Assembly (NCBI GenBank): GCA_001940725.1
Contig: MDVR01000079.1
Span: 1 to 15,957 of the forward strand
Direction of reading: 5' to 3'
DNA: 15,957 nt
Source of the DNA: Candidatus Heimdallarchaeota archaeon LC_2
Lineage (GTDB): Archaea > Asgardarchaeota > Heimdallarchaeia > Heimdallarchaeales > Kariarchaeaceae
The notes beneath the pieces were generated by a model, which was not told where the DNA came from, did no database searches, and was given only the letters and a program-made list of their open reading frames with translations. The translations under genes and the position numbers were made by a program. Below are positions 11,640-15,957 of this stretch, piece after piece (the stretch's first letter is position 1; the number at the start of each line of letters is the position of its first letter).

Positions 11640-14549
11640 ATGAAGAAATTATTAATTATTAACTTATTCCTATTAATTGTAGCAGGAATGTTAACTCCAA
11701 CAGCTGCGGATAATAGAATTTCGTCTTATAGTGAACCCCGAAGAGTTCAAGTAGACGGAATAAGCGTTGTTAATGGGAATACTGGCACATCAAATAATAT
11801 TTACTTAAATGAATGGAGACAGAGTGTTAATTCACTACCTGACCTTTCAATTTATGATTATAAGATTACAAGATCCGCATTTACAGCACCTACAGTTGTA
11901 GATTTTATTCAATCCGCAACTGTGTTTGAAAATAGCGATCTTGTAGTTAATGCACCACCAGATCCTAAAAAGAAAAAGCCAATTAATATTGATTCAAGTA
12001 GAGATTTGAGGAAATTCCCTGGTTCTGGAACTGAGACAGATCCCTATATAATTGAAGGTTTTCTATTTCAAAATTCTAGAAAGAATTTAATTCAAATTCA
12101 ATTTACAGATGTATATATTGTAATTCGAAATAATGTATTGGATGGATTGAATGGTGGAAATGTAAATATTCTGATTAACAGTGCACAACACATTACTATT
12201 GAATTTAATACACTTACCTCAAATAATTATGGAGTTATGGTTTCAAATTCAGTTGACATAAATGTAAACTCAAATTCGATTTCAAATTTTGTTAATGATG
12301 GTGTTTATCTCGATAATGTTAATTCATTATCAGTATCATCTAACAAAATTTCTCAAACTACAAATGGAATAGTAATTAGCAATTCATTTGGCGGTAATGT
12401 ATCATACAATACAGTATTTTCCAACTCTGGTGTTGGTATCACACTTGCTTACACTGATGACGTGTTACTTGCAGGTAATAAAATTTACTCAAATATTCAA
12501 GATGGATTATTCTTTCTTGATTCTGATTTAAATACCGTAATTAACAATAACATTTATTCAAATGGTTTAGTAGGAGCAACAGCACTTAATTCCTTGAATG
12601 CCCTTTCGATTTCAAGTAGTGGTACTTTAACAATTAATGGTTTTGGTGGGTCAGGTTTCTTTATGGACCCAAGTATGGATAATCTCGTATTAAATAATAA
12701 CATTACAGATAATGCAGGAATGGGATTGTACTTACAAGCTTCACACAACACAACAATTGATGGAAACAATCTTAATTCTAATGGATTAAATGGTTTATTC
12801 TTGGAGGATAGTCATGATAATGTTGTAAATGATAATGATATTACTGCAAACGGTTTCTCTAGTGGATTATCTACATTATCACTTAACTTCTGGCAATTTA
12901 TTTCTTATTCAGCCTTCGGAGGATCGGGATTCTTTATGGACCCCTCAGTTGGTAATGTTGTATCTAACAATGACATTAGTGGAAACTTTGGAAACGGATT
13001 AGCCTTACAACACTCTACAGATACAGATATCATATCTAATACTGTTAATAATAATGGTCTCTCAGGGATGATTTTTGAAGATTCTGATAATAATGATATC
13101 TTAAATAATCAAATAACCAACAATGGAGATAGTGGACTTCGACTGGCAACAATGTCAGCCGACACTCCTTTTGACATGAAGTTGATGTCAGCCTTCGGAG
13201 GATCGGGATTCTTTATGGACCCAAGTTTCAACAATGTTGTTGATGGTAACGTTCTGTCGGGAAACACCGGTAGCGGATTATTTCTGCTAGATTCAGAAAA
13301 TAGTGTCGTATCTAATAATCAGATAAAATCAAATGGTGGAGATGGTGTTCTTGTTACTAATTCATCTCACAACGATTTTCTATCTAATGTTGTATCTCAT
13401 AACGGTGTAGAAACACCTTTATTATTTTCATCATTTGACCTAAATGAGAATAGTCTAAAATTGGCAGGTTTTGGTGGATCTGGTTTCTTTATGGATCCAA
13501 GTGTGTCAAATACTTTAACGGATAACTTTGTTACTGATAATGCAGGTAGTGGTATATACTTTTTAGAAATTGATGAAAGTGAAATTAGCAACAATACTAT
13601 TTCTTCAAATTCTTTTGACGGAATATTATTTCAAAATTCTAATTCAAATAACATTACACAGAATGTTATTGAGTACAACGGATACGATGCCTTGGCATCT
13701 TACAGCTCACTATTATCAACTGATTCATTTGGAGGTTCAGGATTTTTCATGGATCCATCATTCTTTAATGTAGTAACTAACAATAATTTCACTAATAATG
13801 CTGCATATGGATTTTTCTCAGAGGCATCAACCAATACTGAATTTTCTGACAATAGGCTTTTAGACCATCCACTTTATGGAGTTGTACTTGATGGAACTTC
13901 GACTGATACTTTCATAACCGGTAATAATTTCCAAAATAATAATGTAGGTGGTCCTCAAGCATCAGATGCAGGTCTGGATAATGTGTTTGCAACTAACTTC
14001 TGGGCGGATCATGATAACAATGATACTAATTTTGATGGGATTTCAGACGAACCCTATCTATTGGATGGAGCGACTGAGAATACTGATTTTCTCGCATCAA
14101 ATATTCCAAATGGTTTGAATTTCTACAATGCAACAATGGAGAGTTCCCCTCGAGTATTGAATGCAGGAAGTGAGGGTACACCCATCACTTTGAAAGTTTA
14201 TCTCGATGATGGTTTCAGAGCTTTATCTATTGATTTAGACAATCTATGGATAAATGGAACAATCAATCCTTACACATCTCATATTATTGATATTCAAACA
14301 TTCACAGTTACATTTGATAGATTAGCAATAAATGATCTAGTTAATGCGTTAAAAAGAAATCCACCATTCTTCGTAGTTTTTGAATTAACTGGAAGGATAA
14401 ATGATGGATTACTTGAAATTACGGCTCATGATTTTGTAGAAATTAATCAAGTGGGTAAAAACACACTTCTAGGATTGTTACCAATTGCAGGAACTATTGG
14501 ATTGATCCCAATATTAACACACAAAAAACGTGAAGAAAAGGATAATTAA
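11640..14549 (+). CDS. Secreted, tail-anchored right-handed beta-helix protein (NosD/PbH1 repeats)
   Basis: The 969-aa surface protein begins with a signal peptide (KKLLIINLFLLIVAGMLTP, cleaved near residue 23) and ends with a membrane segment (about 943-961) and a basic tail, THKKREEKDN, so it is anchored facing outward. After a variable N-terminal region comes PGSGTETDPYIIEGF (about 127-141), the usual entry to NosD-like helices, then dozens of parallel beta-helix rungs of the N-x-[IV]-x-x-N-x-[IL]-x-x-N type (about 145-780). Five 86-93-residue units each begin with FGGSGFFMDPS (starts at 335, 426, 519, 611, 697). NFWADHDNNDTNFDGISDEP is a NosD-type closing segment, followed by a beta-sandwich-like domain (about 825-935). 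Such proteins bind or cleave polysaccharides or act as adhesins. No catalytic residues are recognisable, and copper insertion (true NosD) is not indicated. Confidence 0.9.
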   Translation: MKKLLIINLFLLIVAGMLTPTAADNRISSYSEPRRVQVDGISVVNGNTGTSNNIYLNEWRQSVNSLPDLSIYDYKITRSAFTAPTVVDFIQSATVFENSDLVVNAPPDPKKKKPINIDSSRDLRKFPGSGTETDPYIIEGFLFQNSRKNLIQIQFTDVYIVIRNNVLDGLNGGNVNILINSAQHITIEFNTLTSNNYGVMVSNSVDINVNSNSISNFVNDGVYLDNVNSLSVSSNKISQTTNGIVISNSFGGNVSYNTVFSNSGVGITLAYTDDVLLAGNKIYSNIQDGLFFLDSDLNTVINNNIYSNGLVGATALNSLNALSISSSGTLTINGFGGSGFFMDPSMDNLVLNNNITDNAGMGLYLQASHNTTIDGNNLNSNGLNGLFLEDSHDNVVNDNDITANGFSSGLSTLSLNFWQFISYSAFGGSGFFMDPSVGNVVSNNDISGNFGNGLALQHSTDTDIISNTVNNNGLSGMIFEDSDNNDILNNQITNNGDSGLRLATMSADTPFDMKLMSAFGGSGFFMDPSFNNVVDGNVLSGNTGSGLFLLDSENSVVSNNQIKSNGGDGVLVTNSSHNDFLSNVVSHNGVETPLLFSSFDLNENSLKLAGFGGSGFFMDPSVSNTLTDNFVTDNAGSGIYFLEIDESEISNNTISSNSFDGILFQNSNSNNITQNVIEYNGYDALASYSSLLSTDSFGGSGFFMDPSFFNVVTNNNFTNNAAYGFFSEASTNTEFSDNRLLDHPLYGVVLDGTSTDTFITGNNFQNNNVGGPQASDAGLDNVFATNFWADHDNNDTNFDGISDEPYLLDGATENTDFLASNIPNGLNFYNATMESSPRVLNAGSEGTPITLKVYLDDGFRALSIDLDNLWINGTINPYTSHIIDIQTFTVTFDRLAINDLVNALKRNPPFFVVFELTGRINDGLLEITAHDFVEINQVGKNTLLGLLPIAGTIGLIPILTHKKREEKDN
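12642..13760 (+). repeat. Five coding repeat units led by FGGSGFFMDPS
   Basis: The motif is coded at 12642-12674, 12915-12947, 13194-13226, 13470-13502 and 13728-13760, spaced 273, 279, 276 and 258 nt. The peptide is identical in all five, whereas codons differ at many synonymous sites and the rest of each unit is diverged. This points to selection on the peptide, not only recent copying. Confidence 0.85.
12909..13222 (+). repeat. Exact 35-nt direct repeat within the beta-helix gene
   Basis: The 35 nt at 12909-12943 and 13188-13222 are identical and 279 nt apart, covering the SAFGGSGFFMDP codons of units 2 and 3. The other three units differ synonymously in this stretch, so units 2 and 3 share a recent duplication or conversion event. 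Confidence 0.85.
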
Positions 14550-14628
14550 AACACACTTACAATTCTTGGAAATTGATTGACTATACTTTTTACTAAAATA
14601 ATAAAATTAAAACATTAAATTATAATTA

Positions 14629-14650
14629 TTTATAACCTTAACATATATAA
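14629..14650 (+). promoter_or_regulatory. TATA-like boxes before the subtilase gene
   Basis: TTTATAAC (14629-14636) predicts a transcript start near 14657, 9 nt before the GTG at 14666. CATATATAA (14642-14650) predicts one near 14671, which would favour the ATG at 14696. The first keeps the full signal peptide. Confidence 0.4.
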
Positions 14651-14665
14651 TTAAAATATTAGGAC

Positions 14666-15957
14666 GTGAAGCTGATAATTAACAAATCCATACTTATGCT
14701 ATTTAATCTGTTATTAGTATCCATAGTCTTTACAGCTAATATCGATTCTTCTGCAAATATTAGAAACATTCAAGAAAATCATTATCAATTTCTCGATCAG
14801 ATAAATCCCGCAAATCCAGATTTTGATTTGATAGATCAGGCTTCTCCTATTTCAAAAGTAAAAATAACAGATAGCGACACAGTGATTTTTGTTGAGAATA
14901 CGACTGAATTAAATTTTTTCAAGATTTTCTATGCTTCATCTTTAATTAGATCGTATGAGAATTTAATGGCTTTAAAAATTAATTTACCTTTAAATATTAT
15001 AAAAACTCATCCTCAGGCTAAACATCTTTCTATATTTTCATCTATCGCTTTTGAAAATTTAAATATTCCAATTATTAATAATATTATTAATGAAGTAAAC
15101 AATCTACAATTGACACAGGCAAATGATGAGGCAAATTTACTAGGGATCAATACATTGTGGGATGCTGGATACAATGGAACAGGTGTTAATGTTGCAATTA
15201 TGGATAATGGAATTGATACCACTCATCCTGCCTTGAATAGCAAGATTATTGGAAATATTGATATTTCCACAAATAATACAATTCCCTGCAAGGATCACGG
15301 TACAGCAGTTGCAGGAATTATTGCTGCAGATCAAATTGATAATAATATAGATGTCCTTGGTATGGCGTATGGGTCCAAATTTCATGATATAAGTTTTGGG
15401 TGTATAGGTTCTACAATAGCAGGGGACATTCTAGCAGGTTTTGACTACATTCTTGAAAACAATGCTACAATTGATGTTGTAAATACATCATTTGGTGGAT
15501 TTGCACCTTCTTGGGATTTAATTGTTGAGAAACTTGAATCTGCAGGAATTGTGCTAGTAGGTTCAGCAGGAAATGATGGCCCAGGTTTTCATACAACAAC
15601 AACTGGAGGCCCAGGTAATTCAATATATGGAATATCAGTTGGTGCTTCAGACATTAACGGACAATTATCACCATTTTCAGCTAGAGGTCCAGTTTATAGC
15701 ATGCTCTATAAACCGGACTTGATTGCGCCAGGGATTAATATTAATTCTACTTCTCATCTAGGAGGATATGATCTTTATTCAGGAACATCATTTTCGAGTC
15801 CATTAGTTACAGGAGGTATTTTAACGCTTATATCAGCCTTAAATTCTTTGGGATACAATTGGAACCCGGGAGTCATAAAAGCAGGCCTACTTAAAACTGG
15901 TGAGAATTCTACTAATAATGAATTACTAGAGGGTCAAGGACTGGTAAACTTCACAGC
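14666..15957 (+). CDS. Subtilisin-like serine protease, secreted (runs off right edge)
   Basis: About 430 residues are visible of an S8-family protease; the C-terminus is outside the window. The start is the GTG at 14666, preceded in frame by a stop (TAG at 14660-14662); the ATG at 14696 would cut into the signal peptide. Residues 1-28 form a signal peptide (KLIINKSILMLFNLLLVSIV, then SSA near the cleavage site), and residues about 50-150 are a probable propeptide. The catalytic triad is visible: Asp180 in VAIMDNGID, His211 in KDHGTAVAG and Ser375 in GTSFSSP, with the oxyanion Asn303 in SAGNDGPG. The Asp motif is D-N-G instead of the commoner D-[ST]-G. C208 and C246 could form a disulfide near the active site. 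The protein acts outside the cell and may process or degrade surface proteins. It follows the beta-helix gene after 116 nt. Confidence 0.93.
   Translation, partial: MKLIINKSILMLFNLLLVSIVFTANIDSSANIRNIQENHYQFLDQINPANPDFDLIDQASPISKVKITDSDTVIFVENTTELNFFKIFYASSLIRSYENLMALKINLPLNIIKTHPQAKHLSIFSSIAFENLNIPIINNIINEVNNLQLTQANDEANLLGINTLWDAGYNGTGVNVAIMDNGIDTTHPALNSKIIGNIDISTNNTIPCKDHGTAVAGIIAADQIDNNIDVLGMAYGSKFHDISFGCIGSTIAGDILAGFDYILENNATIDVVNTSFGGFAPSWDLIVEKLESAGIVLVGSAGNDGPGFHTTTTGGPGNSIYGISVGASDINGQLSPFSARGPVYSMLYKPDLIAPGININSTSHLGGYDLYSGTSFSSPLVTGGILTLISALNSLGYNWNPGVIKAGLLKTGENSTNNELLEGQGLVNFT

Noticed and set aside
12642..13760. The regular repeat spacing read as a CRISPR-like or mobile repeat
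   Set aside because: The units are coding, 258-279 nt apart, diverged in nucleotide sequence and kept in frame; they are protein repeats.
13570..13773. A 67-codon reading frame in another phase of the beta-helix gene
   Set aside because: It arises from the repetitive N/S-rich coding sequence. The main frame is continuous, with signal peptide, rungs and tail anchor intact, so no frameshift is implied.
11640..14549. The beta-helix protein as a true NosD copper-insertion factor
   Set aside because: The similarity is to the general NosD-like repeat fold. There are no nos genes nearby and the protein has its own surface anchor.
1..15957. tRNA, rRNA, insertion sequences or prophage genes
   Set aside because: I saw no cloverleaf-like GC-rich segment in any gap, and no transposase, integrase or terminal inverted repeats.

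Overview
The window looks like chromosomal DNA of an AT-rich archaeon, most likely an Asgard archaeon of the Heimdallarchaeia type. Signs of archaea are the archaeal/eukaryotic-type PheS and PheT, TATA boxes about 25 nt upstream of many start codons (leaderless transcripts), a TrmB-type regulator, and C-terminally anchored beta-helix surface proteins. Signs of Asgard are a C-terminally anchored protein with a 16-layer SNARE-like heptad motif and a longin-like domain protein. The lineage call is inference from gene content; no rRNA or tRNA gene is present to confirm it.

Layout. 1-2296 (minus): the phenylalanyl-tRNA synthetase operon pheS-pheT, with pheT running off the left edge. 2505-3600 (minus): a 69-aa membrane peptide gene and the SNARE-like gene. 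3748-5290 (plus): a DinB-like gene and a 344-aa protein of unknown family preceded by a perfect palindrome. 5308-7014: a divergent arsenic module, a TrmB-like regulator (minus) and the arsenite methyltransferase arsM (plus), with a dyad midway between two leaderless promoters. 7359-8826 (plus): an overlapping pair, a MinD/ParA-like ATPase and a longin-like plus winged-helix protein. 8959-11252 (plus): a long TPR protein and a small protein with three D-x-I-[IV]-T-x-x-E repeats. 11640-15957 (plus): two exported proteins, a 969-aa right-handed beta-helix protein with five copies of FGGSGFFMDPS and a subtilisin-like protease that runs off the right edge.

How the parts work together. PheS and PheT form one synthetase. 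The TrmB-like protein probably controls arsM and itself through the shared operator, and its C-terminal C-x5-CC cluster could be the arsenite sensor. The ATPase and longin-wHTH genes overlap and so are probably made together; they may form an ATP-driven switch with a DNA-binding or scaffolding partner, with the TPR protein a possible adaptor. The beta-helix protein and protease have signal peptides and belong to the cell surface. The SNARE-like gene is the most striking item: hydrophobic layers -7 to +8 around a central Gln, then a tail anchor, as in eukaryotic Qc-SNAREs.

No mobile element, CRISPR array, tRNA or rRNA was found. Gaps over 300 nt are 7015-7358 and 11253-11639.
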